DNA of 64,000 nt from Melioribacter roseus (GTDB taxonomy: Bacteria > Bacteroidota > Ignavibacteria > Ignavibacteriales > Melioribacteraceae): contig DYHH01000003.1 of the NCBI GenBank assembly GCA_020724265.1, positions 54,582 through 118,581 of the forward strand. Reading direction: 5' to 3'. The translations under genes and the position numbers were made by a program. Positions 38,316 to 47,340 of the stretch are shown one piece after another. The notes beneath the pieces are model-generated. The model worked only from the letters and a program-made list of their open reading frames with translations, did not search any database and had not been told where the DNA came from. Positions within the stretch are counted from its first letter, which is position 1; each line of letters opens with the position of its first letter.

Positions 38316-38909
38316 ATGCTGACTAATCCGAAAATTCAAATTGATAAAAAAACAAAAGAATTATATTCTAATTTCGAAAATGAAGTTGTTCCACACAAAA
38401 CTGCACTATATAATTTTGCTTTAAAATTGACCGGCAATATTGATGATGCGGAGGATCTTGTTCAGGAAACTTTTCTAAAGGCATTTCGATTTTTCGATAA
38501 ATTCGAATTAGGTACTAATAGTAAAGCATGGTTATTCAGAATAATGAAAAACAGTTTTATCAATGATTACAGAAAAGAATCAAAAGAACCCAATAAAGTA
38601 GATTATGAGGATGTTCAAAACTTTTATGAAAATATAAAAGCTGAAGAAGTTCAAACCGAACATCTTGTTAGTGATTCATTCAGTACGGTTTTCGACGATG
38701 ATATAACTAATGCAATAGCTGAGCTTCCATCAGATTTTCAGACGATTATTATTCTTGCTGATATTGAAGGATATTCATACGAAGAAATTTCAGAATTTAT
38801 GTCGTGTCCTACCGGAACTGTTCGTTCTCGTTTACACAGAGCAAGAAAACTTCTCTATACAAAGCTTTTCGAATATGCAGAGAATAAAGGGTATGTATTA
38901 ACCGATTAA
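38316..38909 (+). CDS. ECF-type RNA polymerase sigma factor
   Basis: A 197-residue sigma-70 family protein with region 2 (DAEDLVQETFLKAFRFFDKF, AWLFRIMKNSFI) and region 4 (LPSDFQTIIILADIEGYSYE, TGTVRSRLHRARK). It resembles RpoE-like ECF factors. No anti-sigma gene follows; the next gene is an arsR 145 bases away with its own promoter. Its control is therefore not visible here. Confidence 0.9.
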   Translation: MLTNPKIQIDKKTKELYSNFENEVVPHKTALYNFALKLTGNIDDAEDLVQETFLKAFRFFDKFELGTNSKAWLFRIMKNSFINDYRKESKEPNKVDYEDVQNFYENIKAEEVQTEHLVSDSFSTVFDDDITNAIAELPSDFQTIIILADIEGYSYEEISEFMSCPTGTVRSRLHRARKLLYTKLFEYAENKGYVLTD

Positions 38910-38999
38910 TTCTCTTTTATCTTCATTAGAATTACAACTAAAAATCTCTCATATATTTTGTCAAAGAAAATTCTTTTAAAGAAACAAGTTGTTTCCATT

Positions 39000-39028
39000 T
39001 TGACAAACAGAATAATATATCGTATATT
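39000..39028 (+). promoter_or_regulatory. Sigma-70-like promoter of arsR-arsM
   Basis: TTGACA (39000-39005), 17 bases, then TATATT (39023-39028): a near-consensus housekeeping promoter. The -10 lies inside the operator palindrome, as expected for repression by ArsR. Confidence 0.7.
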
Positions 39029-39034
39029 TACGAT
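39019..39034. promoter_or_regulatory. ArsR operator candidate (arsR-arsM)
   Basis: A perfect 6-4-6 inverted repeat, ATCGTA-TATT-TACGAT, overlapping the -10 box and ending 20 bases before the TTG start of arsR. Confidence 0.65.
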
Positions 39035-39054
39035 GAACGATTTAGGAAAATAAA

Positions 39055-39372
39055 TTGGCTATATCAAAAAAAGAAGAATTTAGTAAGGATGATATCTGGC
39101 TTGCAGATATTGCTAAAGCACTTTCTCATCCGGCACGTATCCGAATTTTGAAAATTCTGACTGAATTAAATTCATGCATGGTCGGTAGTATTGTCGATCA
39201 ACTTCCTTTAGCACAAGCAACCGTTTCGCAGCACTTAAAAGAATTGAAACGGGTTGGACTAATAAAAGGGGAAATTGATGGTCCCAAAGTTTGCTATTGC
39301 GTAAATCAACCGGTGCTTGAAAAAGCAAAAAAACAATTAGATAAATTATTTACAACAATTGGTTGTTGTTAG
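39055..39372 (+). CDS. arsR: ArsR/SmtB-family repressor (first arsenic locus)
   Basis: A 105-residue winged-helix protein. ALSHPARIRILKIL and LAQATVSQHLKELKRVGLI are the ArsR dimer and recognition helices. Cysteines occur in NSCMVG, in VCYC and as a terminal CC pair (residues 104-105), which could bind As(III); the classical ELCVC box is absent. The start is TTG 39055 with AGGA 9 bases upstream; the ATG at 39033 hits a stop after six codons. It is followed 15 bases later by arsM. Confidence 0.88.
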   Translation: MAISKKEEFSKDDIWLADIAKALSHPARIRILKILTELNSCMVGSIVDQLPLAQATVSQHLKELKRVGLIKGEIDGPKVCYCVNQPVLEKAKKQLDKLFTTIGCC

Positions 39373-39387
39373 AAAAGGAGAAATTAA

Positions 39388-40176
39388 ATGGAAACAAAAA
39401 ATGAAATTAAAAAAATAGTAAAAAATAAATATGCAGAAATTGCCGAAAAAAAATCGGGTTCATGCTGTTCTTCAAAACAAAAAATTGTTGATTATACCAT
39501 GTTTCAAGACGATTATTCTAATTTTGAAGGTTATGTAAAAGATGCAGATATGGGTTTAGGTTGCGGGGTGCCAACGGAGCACGCTAATATTAAGCTTGGA
39601 GATACAGTTCTTGATTTAGGTTGTGGAGCAGGAAATGATGTCTTTGTTGCAAGAACTTTTGTTGGTAAAACCGGAAAAGTTATTGGAATTGATATGACGG
39701 AAGAAATGATATCAAAAGCTAATCGAAATAAAGAAAAATTGGGACTCGAGAATGTAGAGTTTAAGTTAGGTGAAATTGAGCAACTCCCTATAGAAAAAGA
39801 AGTTATAGACGTTGTTTTGAGTAACTGTGTGCTGAACCTTGTACCTGATAAAAACGCTGCTTTTAGTGAAATTTTCAGGGTGTTAAAATCGGGAGCACAT
39901 TTTTGTATTTCGGATATTGTAATTGATGGTGATCTTCCCGAAGGATTAAAAAAATCTGCAGAAATGTATGCAGGCTGTGTTTCGGGAGCTTTGCAGAAAG
40001 ATGAATATCTAAAAATTATTGAGCAGAATGGTTTTAAGAATGTAGAGATTAAAAAAACAAAAGTAATTGAACTACCGGAAAGTTTATTAAGTGAGTTTAT
40101 AAATGATGAAGAAATTATCCGTTTCAAAAACAGCAAAACCGGGATATTCAGCATAACAGTTGTAGGTTATAAATAA
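39388..40176 (+). CDS. arsM: Arsenite S-adenosylmethionine methyltransferase
   Basis: A 262-residue enzyme. It has the SAM motif VLDLGCGAGNDVF and the ArsM-specific features DMGLGCGVPTEHANI (an early catalytic Cys), SNCVLNLVPDK and MYAGCVSGAL (the later As-binding Cys). An extra CC pair sits near residue 28. It methylates As(III) to volatile or less toxic forms. GGAG precedes the ATG. Co-transcribed with the preceding arsR. Confidence 0.92.
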   Translation: METKNEIKKIVKNKYAEIAEKKSGSCCSSKQKIVDYTMFQDDYSNFEGYVKDADMGLGCGVPTEHANIKLGDTVLDLGCGAGNDVFVARTFVGKTGKVIGIDMTEEMISKANRNKEKLGLENVEFKLGEIEQLPIEKEVIDVVLSNCVLNLVPDKNAAFSEIFRVLKSGAHFCISDIVIDGDLPEGLKKSAEMYAGCVSGALQKDEYLKIIEQNGFKNVEIKKTKVIELPESLLSEFINDEEIIRFKNSKTGIFSITVVGYK

Positions 40177-40182
40177 CTAAGC

Positions 40183-40206
40183 AGAGCGGCGATGACTCGT
40201 CGCTCT
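40183..40206. terminator. Hairpin terminator between arsM and DUF389 gene
   Basis: A 10-bp stem (40183-40192 with 40197-40206, one G-T pair) and loop TGAC lie between two converging genes. The T-run on the plus side is weak (TGATAAATTTT). Confidence 0.55.
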
Positions 40207-40238
40207 TGATAAATTTTAATAGAATCATTTGGAATAAA

Positions 40239-42104
40239 TCAAAACTCTATTGCGGTTACAACTTCCAGCTTAATAGGTTTTCCAATTAGTTCTTCGATCT
40301 TTACTTTTACTTCTTTAACTCTCCGGGCACTAATTGATTCCGATGAAGTGATTTTAGCCGATACCAACAAAGGTGAACCGAAACGTACATTGACATCACG
40401 AATAATTATATTTTCAAATTTATGTCCTTCCAAGAGCTGTTTTATTTTTGCTTCCTGCATTATGCTGTTAAAAGAAAATGTAAGCGGTATACAAACTAAC
40501 AGGATTATAATAAGAGTATAAATCAAACCCCTCTTTGCTCTTTTAAAGGGGGCAAAACCAAGAATAAGAAAAGTTAAACCGGCAAACATAATTATACCTG
40601 CTAAGTTTGTAAGGTATAACAAAAATGCACCCGAAAAAACATCCCAATCCATCCAGCCGATACCGATGCCCGCAACTGCCAGCGGGGGAACAAGTGCAAC
40701 CGCAATTGCAACTCCGGCTAAACTTTTCGCAATGCTTTCTTTTGAATGTGCATAAGCGGCAGCAATCCCCGAAGCAACTGCAATTCCTAAGTCAAGCAGT
40801 GAAGGGGATAATCGTGAACTTATTTCCGGTGTTAATACTTTTAGAGGCGTTATTATACTTACAAATGCGGCAAAGAATAACGATACCAACGTTCCAATAA
40901 GAATTGTAGTAAATCCGTTTTTAAGCATATTAACATCATACCTAACAACACCCATAGAAAAAGATACAATAGGAGACATAAGCGGTGCTAAAATCATTGC
41001 GCCAATAATTACCGGGGATGAATCAGCGTACAAACCGAATGTTGCAATCAATGTAGATAATATCATCATTATAATGTACGGAGTAGTAAGAAAAGCATTT
41101 TCACGGAGTATCTTAAACAAATCTTGAAATTCTTCGGAAGTTGCTCTTGGAAGTAACGGGAGTTTTCTACTTACTAACTCATCCCGTTTTTCACCTTTCG
41201 GTAATTTGCTTATCTTCAAATCTTTCTTTTCACTTGTATTCTTATCACTTTTTTCAAAAAGACTTGCTTGTGTTAGTAATAATGCTTCGTGTTTTATTTC
41301 AAAATTGATTTCGTTTGAAGTATGCTGTTCACCGTCAATAGTAAAATTTATTTCGGATTTACTTTTAATTTGCAGGGAAGAACTTTTTATATATCCTATA
41401 AAAGAAGGGAGTTTTCGTATAGTGTCTCTTTTAGGTAGTAAACTCCTTAATAAAAATCTTATTACTTCAAAAATGTTTTGAGGCGATAAAATCAATACAT
41501 GCAGCAGACCATCGTTTATTGCGCTGTCCGGTACTAATCTTTTAGAAATAACGGAACTATGACCATGTTCAACGGCAATTATACCTAAAGCAGAAGTGTC
41601 AATAATTTTTTCATCATCAATACTTATGTTAAAAGCGCGATGACGTAAAGATCGAATCTGCCAAATTCTTTTTATGATATTAAATGTTTGTGAGTAAAAA
41701 TTTTTGATTGAGTCACTACCAATCAATTCAAATACACTTCCTAAGTTAACCGACTGAAATACGGGAATGTTGTTGCAGAATAATAAATCAACTTTGTGGT
41801 TTTCTTTATGATCGCAAATTTCTTCAACAGCGGCATTCAATTCATCGGAAATGCCCAATCCTTTTGTAATATAATCCATTTCAGGATGAGGCAGTATTCC
41901 AATTACCCATTTATTCTCAGCTGCTTTGGGAATAAAATCTCTAAGTAAATAATCCGGTAGATATGTTACAATAATATCGTCTTCTTCACAGTTGAGATTA
42001 TCTGCGTTATGGTAAGAGATTATTTCAGTTGGTTCTTGATTAAATAAAGGAATAATTTTTTCTTCAAGTGTTTCGGTATCGTTATTGTGAATTATGTAGA
42101 ACAT
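40239..42104 (-). CDS. Degenerate diacylglycerol-kinase-like domain fused to DUF389 membrane protein
   Basis: A 621-residue protein. Residues about 1-290 resemble a lipid kinase of the DAGK/YegS fold (NDGLLHVLILSP near 195 and the beta-strands around IGILPHPEMDYITKGLGIS). The ATP-binding GGDGT is missing, and the P-L-G-T-G-N-D loop reads LPHPEMDY. Residues about 340-540 are a DUF389 block with six or more helices (SPVIIGAMILAPLMSPIVSF, YAHSKESIAKSLAGVAIA, ALVPPLAVAGIGIG). The C-terminus is a ferredoxin-like cytoplasmic tail. The fusion is known in this family; its role is not. The kinase part is probably a lipid-binding remnant. Confidence 0.8.
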   Translation of the reverse strand: MFYIIHNNDTETLEEKIIPLFNQEPTEIISYHNADNLNCEEDDIIVTYLPDYLLRDFIPKAAENKWVIGILPHPEMDYITKGLGISDELNAAVEEICDHKENHKVDLLFCNNIPVFQSVNLGSVFELIGSDSIKNFYSQTFNIIKRIWQIRSLRHRAFNISIDDEKIIDTSALGIIAVEHGHSSVISKRLVPDSAINDGLLHVLILSPQNIFEVIRFLLRSLLPKRDTIRKLPSFIGYIKSSSLQIKSKSEINFTIDGEQHTSNEINFEIKHEALLLTQASLFEKSDKNTSEKKDLKISKLPKGEKRDELVSRKLPLLPRATSEEFQDLFKILRENAFLTTPYIIMMILSTLIATFGLYADSSPVIIGAMILAPLMSPIVSFSMGVVRYDVNMLKNGFTTILIGTLVSLFFAAFVSIITPLKVLTPEISSRLSPSLLDLGIAVASGIAAAYAHSKESIAKSLAGVAIAVALVPPLAVAGIGIGWMDWDVFSGAFLLYLTNLAGIIMFAGLTFLILGFAPFKRAKRGLIYTLIIILLVCIPLTFSFNSIMQEAKIKQLLEGHKFENIIIRDVNVRFGSPLLVSAKITSSESISARRVKEVKVKIEELIGKPIKLEVVTAIEF

Positions 42105-42360
42105 TTATTTTCTTTATGTAAAATAAAAAAAAATTTTCAACATGAGCTGCTCAAAATCATGCGTTTAATTAAGTCAAAAAATTATAGATTCACAAGTAAG
42201 ATGAAGATAATCTTGTAGAATTGATTTAATACTGTTTTATTCTTTTGAGAAAGTTGGATTGATAATAATTGTTCTACCTTAAAATTTATATTTAGGCATA
42301 CAACTTTTTACTATCAATGCGAGTCAAATATAAGTCAACAACAAATTTAAAAGAGGGGGA

Positions 42361-43479
42361 ATGATGCATCGGTTTATTTTTGTTTTCATATTTCTTTTAT
42401 CAATAAGTGTTTGCCTTGCCCAACCAGTTAGTAATGAAATACCTATTCTTATTGCCAAATCTGAAATGGCGGATTACAATATTTCCGGTGATTATGTTCG
42501 AGGTGCATGGAGAATAGCGCCTGAGATTAAGTTTGATACTCTATTTGTAAACTGTTTTCATGATGTGGAAGAATTTACTTTTTTTACCGATCAAGATAGT
42601 ATAAGATTTGACTTGAGTCCCGGTGTAAGTCATAGTTTCTATATTCAACTCGATACAGCAAAAGCATTTACAATAATCACCGGAGTTAAGCCAAATTATG
42701 CAGAAATTGAATATTGTAATGTTTCCAAAAATGATGAATACAAATTTTTATACGAAGGAAACAATGACAATGAATATCTAACAAGCTTACGGACACAATA
42801 TCAGCTCGATCAAATTGTTGAAGGCGCCGTGAATGATACGGAACGTGTATTAAGAATGCTCAACTGGGTCCACAACCAATGGAAACATGACGGTAATAAC
42901 GAACCCCAAAAGCGAGATGCAATATCTATTCTTGAAGAAGCAAAAGAAGGGAAAAATTTTCGTTGTGTCGAATACGGTATTGTTGCCTCGGCTTGTTTGA
43001 ATGCAATCGGATTAAAAGCAAGAGTTTTATCATTAATGACAGAGGATGTAGAGACAAGAAAATCTGGTGCGGGTCATGTGGTTACAGAAGTTTTCTTAAA
43101 TGATTTACAAAAGTGGGTCTTTATTGACGGTCAATGGAATGCAATGCCGGTTTTAAATGGTATTCCATTAAACGGAGTGGAATTTCAGAAAGCTATTTCT
43201 AATAAGTATCATCAACTTGAAATTAGAAGTTTAGCTGAAGTGTCAAAAAGGAACTATGTCACCTGGGTGTATCAATATCTTTTTTATTTCAATGTAGGAT
43301 TCGATAATAGGGAAGGAATAGAAATTGAAAGATTAAAAATTTATGATAAGAGCAGGGTAATTTTAGTACCGGTAGGGAGTTCCGAGCCAAAAGTATTTCA
43401 AATTAAATACCCGATTGATTATGCACTTTATACCAATTCAATATTGGATATGTATTCACCTCCAATTATGGAATTCTGA
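42361..43479 (+). CDS. Secreted transglutaminase-like protein
   Basis: A 372-residue exported protein with a signal peptide ending near SVCLAQ. The transglutaminase core lies at about 180-270. The probable triad is Cys in FRCVEYGIVASAC, His in GAGHVVTEVF and Asp in WVFIDGQWN. Flanking beta-rich regions are not recognised. Bacterial members act as peptidases or cross-linkers; the substrate is unknown. It is a single gene followed by a terminator. Confidence 0.8.
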   Translation: MMHRFIFVFIFLLSISVCLAQPVSNEIPILIAKSEMADYNISGDYVRGAWRIAPEIKFDTLFVNCFHDVEEFTFFTDQDSIRFDLSPGVSHSFYIQLDTAKAFTIITGVKPNYAEIEYCNVSKNDEYKFLYEGNNDNEYLTSLRTQYQLDQIVEGAVNDTERVLRMLNWVHNQWKHDGNNEPQKRDAISILEEAKEGKNFRCVEYGIVASACLNAIGLKARVLSLMTEDVETRKSGAGHVVTEVFLNDLQKWVFIDGQWNAMPVLNGIPLNGVEFQKAISNKYHQLEIRSLAEVSKRNYVTWVYQYLFYFNVGFDNREGIEIERLKIYDKSRVILVPVGSSEPKVFQIKYPIDYALYTNSILDMYSPPIMEF

Positions 43480-43490
43480 TTTCGATTAAG

Positions 43491-43531
43491 CCGCTAATAC
43501 GTTGTGAGTTATCTTCGTTTAGCGGTTTTTT
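43491..43531 (+). terminator. Rho-independent terminator after transglutaminase gene
   Basis: CCGCTAA (43491-43497) pairs with TTAGCGG (43519-43525), with three more pairs inside (ACG/CGT), directly followed by six T. Confidence 0.8.
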
Positions 43532-43543
43532 ATTTGCACTTAT

Positions 43544-43576
43544 TTGACAGTTAACATAAACTTAATTTTGTATAAA
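43544..43576 (+). promoter_or_regulatory. Promoter candidate of arsR-acr3-arsC
   Basis: TTGACA is at 43544-43549. TGTATAAA at 43569-43576 could be a -10 with a long spacer, and TAATTTTG at 43563-43570 fits the Bacteroidetes TAnnTTTG box. Either way transcription would start just before the ArsR palindrome. Confidence 0.4.
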
Positions 43577-43591
43577 CATAATCATGTCGTA

Positions 43592-43613
43592 TATTTCGTT
43601 ATATAACGAAATA
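43592..43613. promoter_or_regulatory. ArsR operator: 22-bp perfect palindrome
   Basis: A perfect dyad with half-site TATTTCGTTAT and its complement, ending 6 bases before the arsR ATG at 43620. Position and symmetry fit autorepression by the adjacent ArsR. Confidence 0.8.
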
Positions 43614-43619
43614 ATAAAG

Positions 43620-43964
43620 ATGACTGACCAGACAAAATTATTTAAAGCTCTTTCAGATAGGAACAGACTAAGGATACTAAAAGCCCTTCAGACAAAAGTT
43701 CTTTGCGTTTGTGAAATTAAGGAACTCCTTAACCTCGCCAATTCAACTGTTTCTCAACATCTCAAAATATTAAAACAAGCCGGTTTCATAGTAGAATCAA
43801 AGGATGGGAAATGGGTTAATTACAAAATTAATCCACATACCAATGATCCAAGAATTAATCCAATTCTTACATCACTGGATTTTTGGATTAACGATGAATC
43901 ATTAATAATAAATGATAAGAAAAAATTAAAAGAAATTCATAGAATGAATATTTGCAATATGTAA
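43620..43964 (+). CDS. arsR: ArsR-family arsenic-responsive repressor (second locus)
   Basis: A 114-residue winged-helix repressor. It contains KALSDRNRLRILKAL, the As(III)-binding VLCVCEIKELL (the C-V-C pair of classical ArsR) and the recognition helix LANSTVSQHLKILKQAGF. ATG 43620 is preferred because an earlier in-frame ATG (43584) would put the operator palindrome inside the coding region. Followed by acr3 after 68 bases. Confidence 0.92.
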   Translation: MTDQTKLFKALSDRNRLRILKALQTKVLCVCEIKELLNLANSTVSQHLKILKQAGFIVESKDGKWVNYKINPHTNDPRINPILTSLDFWINDESLIINDKKKLKEIHRMNICNM

Positions 43965-44032
43965 AAAACAATTAAATATTTCGATATAAAGCGAAACGTA
44001 CACAAATATTAAAAATATTAAATGGTATTATT

Positions 44033-45118
44033 ATGAGTACTGTTATAAAAAGACTTTCATTTTTAGATAGATATTTAACGTTGTGGATTTTCCTCGCAAT
44101 GTTAATTGGTGTTTTCTCGGGTCATTTATTCCCGTCTGTAGCAACATTTTGGGATTCCTTCAGTGTTGGGGCAACTAATATTCCTATTGCAATCGGGTTA
44201 ATTTTAATGATGTATCCTCCGCTTGCAAAAGTTAAGTACGAAGAATTACCTGATGTATTTAGGAATGTAAAAATTCTAAGTCTGTCACTTGTTCAAAACT
44301 GGATTATCGGTCCGGTGCTGATGTTTGTACTCGCCGTATTATTTTTGCAGGACTATCCCGAATATATGGCTGGATTAATTCTGATAGGATTAGCTCGATG
44401 TATCGCAATGGTTATTGTTTGGAACCAGCTTGCAAAAGGAGATACGGAATATGCAGCCGGACTTGTTGCGTTCAACTCAATTTTTCAAGTACTCTTTTTC
44501 TCTGTTTATGCTTATGTGTTTTTAACAATTTTACCGGAGTGGCTCGGTCTTCAAACTTTTGCTGTTGATATAACAATCGGACAGATAGCCGAAAGTGTTT
44601 TCATCTATCTTGGTATTCCTTTCATAGCCGGAATGTTAACAAGATTTTTCGCATTAAAATATAAATCCAAAGAATGGTATGAAAAGAAATTTATCCCTCG
44701 TATAAGTCCCATAACATTAATTGCGCTACTCTTTACAATTCTTGTGATGTTTTCACTTAAAGGTGAATACATTGTTAAGATTCCGTTGGATGTTGTAAGG
44801 ATTGCAATTCCGTTGTTACTCTATTTTGTGATTATGTTTCTTGTATCATTTTATATGGGTAAAAAAGTCGGTGCGGATTACTCTAAAACCGCAACACTCT
44901 CTTTCACTGCAGCAAGCAACAATTTTGAACTGGCAATTGCGGTTGCAATTGCGGTTTTCGGAATTAACAGTGGTGAAGCATTCGCGGCGGTAATTGGTCC
45001 CTTAGTGGAAGTACCGGTTTTGATTGCTCTTGTAAATGTTGCATTATTTTTTCAAAGAAAATATTTCGGACATATGGTTGAAAAGGGCAATGTTGAAGCA
45101 CCGAAGGTATGTCCGTAA
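44033..45118 (+). CDS. acr3: ACR3-family arsenite efflux permease
   Basis: A 361-residue inner-membrane protein with about 10 helices. Family motifs include [11 protein letters not shown] at the N-terminus, [33 protein letters not shown] (with the essential cysteine) and [19 protein letters not shown]. It expels As(III) using the proton gradient. It lies between arsR and arsC in one transcription unit. Confidence 0.95.
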   Translation: MSTVIKRLSFLDRYLTLWIFLAMLIGVFSGHLFPSVATFWDSFSVGATNIPIAIGLILMMYPPLAKVKYEELPDVFRNVKILSLSLVQNWIIGPVLMFVLAVLFLQDYPEYMAGLILIGLARCIAMVIVWNQLAKGDTEYAAGLVAFNSIFQVLFFSVYAYVFLTILPEWLGLQTFAVDITIGQIAESVFIYLGIPFIAGMLTRFFALKYKSKEWYEKKFIPRISPITLIALLFTILVMFSLKGEYIVKIPLDVVRIAIPLLLYFVIMFLVSFYMGKKVGADYSKTATLSFTAASNNFELAIAVAIAVFGINSGEAFAAVIGPLVEVPVLIALVNVALFFQRKYFGHMVEKGNVEAPKVCP

Positions 45119-45148
45119 ATTAAACTAACAATTAGAGAGTGTAACTAT

Positions 45149-45778
45149 ATGTCACTTTTCAGCAAACTAGAGTATAAAGTAATTCAGTTAATGAATCTCT
45201 TCGAAAATATTCCACCGGAGAGAAAAGAATTATTAAAATCATTTGCAGAATACATTTCAAAAAAATTGAAAGATGAAAAAGAAATAAATCTTACATTTAT
45301 CTGTACTCATAATTCGCGGCGCAGCCATATCAGTCAAATTTGGGCACAGACAGCGGCAGAGTATTATGGAATTCCGAATATTAAATGTTATTCCGGCGGA
45401 ACAGAAGCAACAGCATTTAACCCGCGTGCAGTAAAAGCAATGCAGAAAGCCGGATTCAAAATTGAAAAGAAAGATGATTCGGTTAACCCGGTTTACCATG
45501 TTTCATATTCCGATGAAAAAGAACCGGTTGAATGTTTTTCAAAAGTTTATTCGGATGAATACAATCCGCAGAAAGATTTTGCAGCAATAATGACATGCTC
45601 TGATGCTGATGAAAATTGTCCCGTTGTATTCGGTGCCGAAGCTCGTTTCCCAATTCGTTATGACGATCCCAAAGAATTTGATAACACGGAATTAGAAGAA
45701 GCTAAATATGATGAACGTGTAGAACAGATTGGGAGCGAGATGTTGTATCTGTTTAGTTTAGCAGTTGGAAGGGAATAG
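45149..45778 (+). CDS. arsC: Low-molecular-weight phosphatase-fold arsenate reductase
   Basis: A 209-residue protein. FICTHNSRRSH has the C-x5-R-S catalytic loop of LMW tyrosine phosphatases and thioredoxin-coupled ArsC. A 45-residue helical leader precedes it, and IMTCSDADENCPVVFGAE supplies the later cysteines. It reduces arsenate to arsenite for the neighbouring Acr3. It is the last gene of the arsR-acr3-arsC unit. Its 3' third is duplicated as a pseudogene 1.2 kb downstream. Confidence 0.9.
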   Translation: MSLFSKLEYKVIQLMNLFENIPPERKELLKSFAEYISKKLKDEKEINLTFICTHNSRRSHISQIWAQTAAEYYGIPNIKCYSGGTEATAFNPRAVKAMQKAGFKIEKKDDSVNPVYHVSYSDEKEPVECFSKVYSDEYNPQKDFAAIMTCSDADENCPVVFGAEARFPIRYDDPKEFDNTELEEAKYDERVEQIGSEMLYLFSLAVGRE

Positions 45779-46107
45779 TTATAAACCAAAAAATATCAGC
45801 CTCCCCAAATGCAATGAAGTTGACTAATCAATAATCAGTTCAAAAGTTTAGGAACGGAGTTTTTACCTGCATACCGGTATGTTCTAAACAATGCATAAAA
45901 TGCTGCTGCTGGGTGATAATCTCCAAATTTTAGCTCACATACGTTTTTATCCGAAATACCTTGCCTGGTATAATAGAATTTCCTATCTTTTTAAAAAATG
46001 GAGTAAATAGTCCTAATTAAGCTAATAGTGATTAATGAGAGGCGTGCATTTAATATACATCGTATCTACTTGAACAATAGATTATAAACTTAACATGGGA
46101 CAAAGTT
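45779..46107. other. Intergenic region, nothing recognised
   Basis: 329 bases between arsC and a lipoprotein gene. No terminator with a T-run, no palindrome and no small gene are evident. It may hold the lipoprotein promoter. Confidence 0.5.
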
Positions 46108-46851
46108 ATGAAAACAAAAAATGCAATAATGTTTTTATTCGTATCATCTCTATTATTTATTAGCTGTAGTGAAGATGTAACTTCTCCAAAAGATGAAGAA
46201 ACGAATGGGGGCATAGGGACACTTGAATTTCGCATGACTGTATGGAATGCAGAACATTCAGGTGGATTGAAGAATATTTATTCACAAACACAAGCAGACA
46301 CACATACAGTAGATATTATCAACACCAGGCATCTGATACCGAAAATTGAAATCTCTACCGACGAAGTAAAGAGCGGCGTATCTCCGGCTGATATAAACTG
46401 GACGGTAATGTATGAATCCAGCGAGGAGATGTTGGCAACTGACCGTGAAATCACTATCGAATTACCTGTTGGGAAATACGTCAGTTTTAAACTAACTCAA
46501 AGAAATTTAATGTACTGGGTTTGCAATTTTGAAGGCAGGATATTTGAATTCCCTTCATTTAATGATTCTGAATTAGACCCTAATGCCCAGTTGATTAACT
46601 ATTTTGGTGAGACAGGGCTGCATGAGATCGAAGGTGGAGTTTTCGTTCTAAAATATGAAAGAGAGAGACTTGGCTCATTTGAAATTAAGCCAAACGCAAA
46701 AACTAAAGTTACTATGCGTATGAATTTAATAACATTGGATTGGATTGATAATGATGGTTCCGGAGATTGGAGTGTTGGTGATGAATTAACTAACTGGAGA
46801 ACTCCCGAAGGTATTACTACAATGACTGATCTAATTGTTGAATACGAATAG
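46108..46851 (+). CDS. Lipoprotein of unknown function
   Basis: A 247-residue protein. The signal MKTKNAIMFLFVSSLLFISC ends in a lipobox Cys at residue 20, followed by a Ser/Asp/Lys-rich linker. The rest looks beta-rich (GTLEFRMTVWNAEH, TREITIELPVG-like strands) and ends in acidic D-x-DGSGDWSVGDEL, which could bind calcium. I do not recognise the family. It sits between arsC and a broken copy of the arsC 3' end, so it may have arrived with the rearrangement that made that copy. Confidence 0.7.
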   Translation: MKTKNAIMFLFVSSLLFISCSEDVTSPKDEETNGGIGTLEFRMTVWNAEHSGGLKNIYSQTQADTHTVDIINTRHLIPKIEISTDEVKSGVSPADINWTVMYESSEEMLATDREITIELPVGKYVSFKLTQRNLMYWVCNFEGRIFEFPSFNDSELDPNAQLINYFGETGLHEIEGGVFVLKYERERLGSFEIKPNAKTKVTMRMNLITLDWIDNDGSGDWSVGDELTNWRTPEGITTMTDLIVEYE

Positions 46852-47340
46852 AAGTCAATTAACTTACAACATCATTATTAAATATTAGATGTTGAGCTGA
46901 ATGCAAATTCAATTTCCGGCATTGGTAACTTATATTTTGGGAGTGATTATGCATTACCGTTTTTTACGGAATAATCCGGTTGTATTTGGTGCAGATGCAA
47001 GATTCCCAATACGTTATGATTATCCCAAAGAATTTGATAACACGGAATTAGAAGAAGCTAAATATGATGAACAGGTTGAACAGTTTGGCATGGAAATGCT
47101 TTATTCTTTTAGCATTGTTTAAGTTAAATTGAATCTGCATATTTCCAAAATTCAGATAGATTTAATATAAATTTTGGTGTGTAAAATATGTTTAAAAACT
47201 TTATAAATCTTTTCTGAAATTTTATATATTTGCCAATGCTTTTATCAAACACATATCCAACCAGTCCGATTTAGCGGGGAAAATCTCTCTGCCGTAATCA
47301 TTTAATCACTCCAAAAGTAATAAACAAAACACGGTAAAAA
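46852..47340. other. Intergenic region holding an arsC relic
   Basis: 489 bases without an intact gene. Bases 46970-47122 are a degraded arsC 3' end (separate entry). The remaining 218 bases up to prfC are AT-rich leader with no recognised signal. Confidence 0.7.
46970..47122 (+). pseudogene. arsC 3'-end relic
   Basis: About 50 codons encode NNPVVFGADARFPIRYDYP and on to a proper stop. They align with the C-terminus of the intact ArsC (residues about 158-207). One run of about 50 bases around KEFDNTELEEAKYDE is identical in DNA. The catalytic Cys half is absent and the open frame upstream is unrelated, so it is non-functional as a reductase. Confidence 0.8.

Noticed and set aside
38316..38909. 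ECF sigma factor as the target of the phosphatase/STAS switch
   Set aside because: No anti-sigma gene, shared motif or proximity links the two; it would be a guess.
39033..39053. ATG upstream of the first arsR
   Set aside because: It meets a stop after six codons; the TTG at 39055 with AGGA is the real start.
39531..40154. 207-residue minus-strand open frame
   Set aside because: It is fully antisense to arsM, low in complexity (Ser/Phe/Ile-rich) and has no ribosome binding site; a shadow of arsM codon use.
43584..43619. Earlier ATG for the second arsR
   Set aside because: It would place the 22-bp operator inside the gene and adds residues not found in the family.
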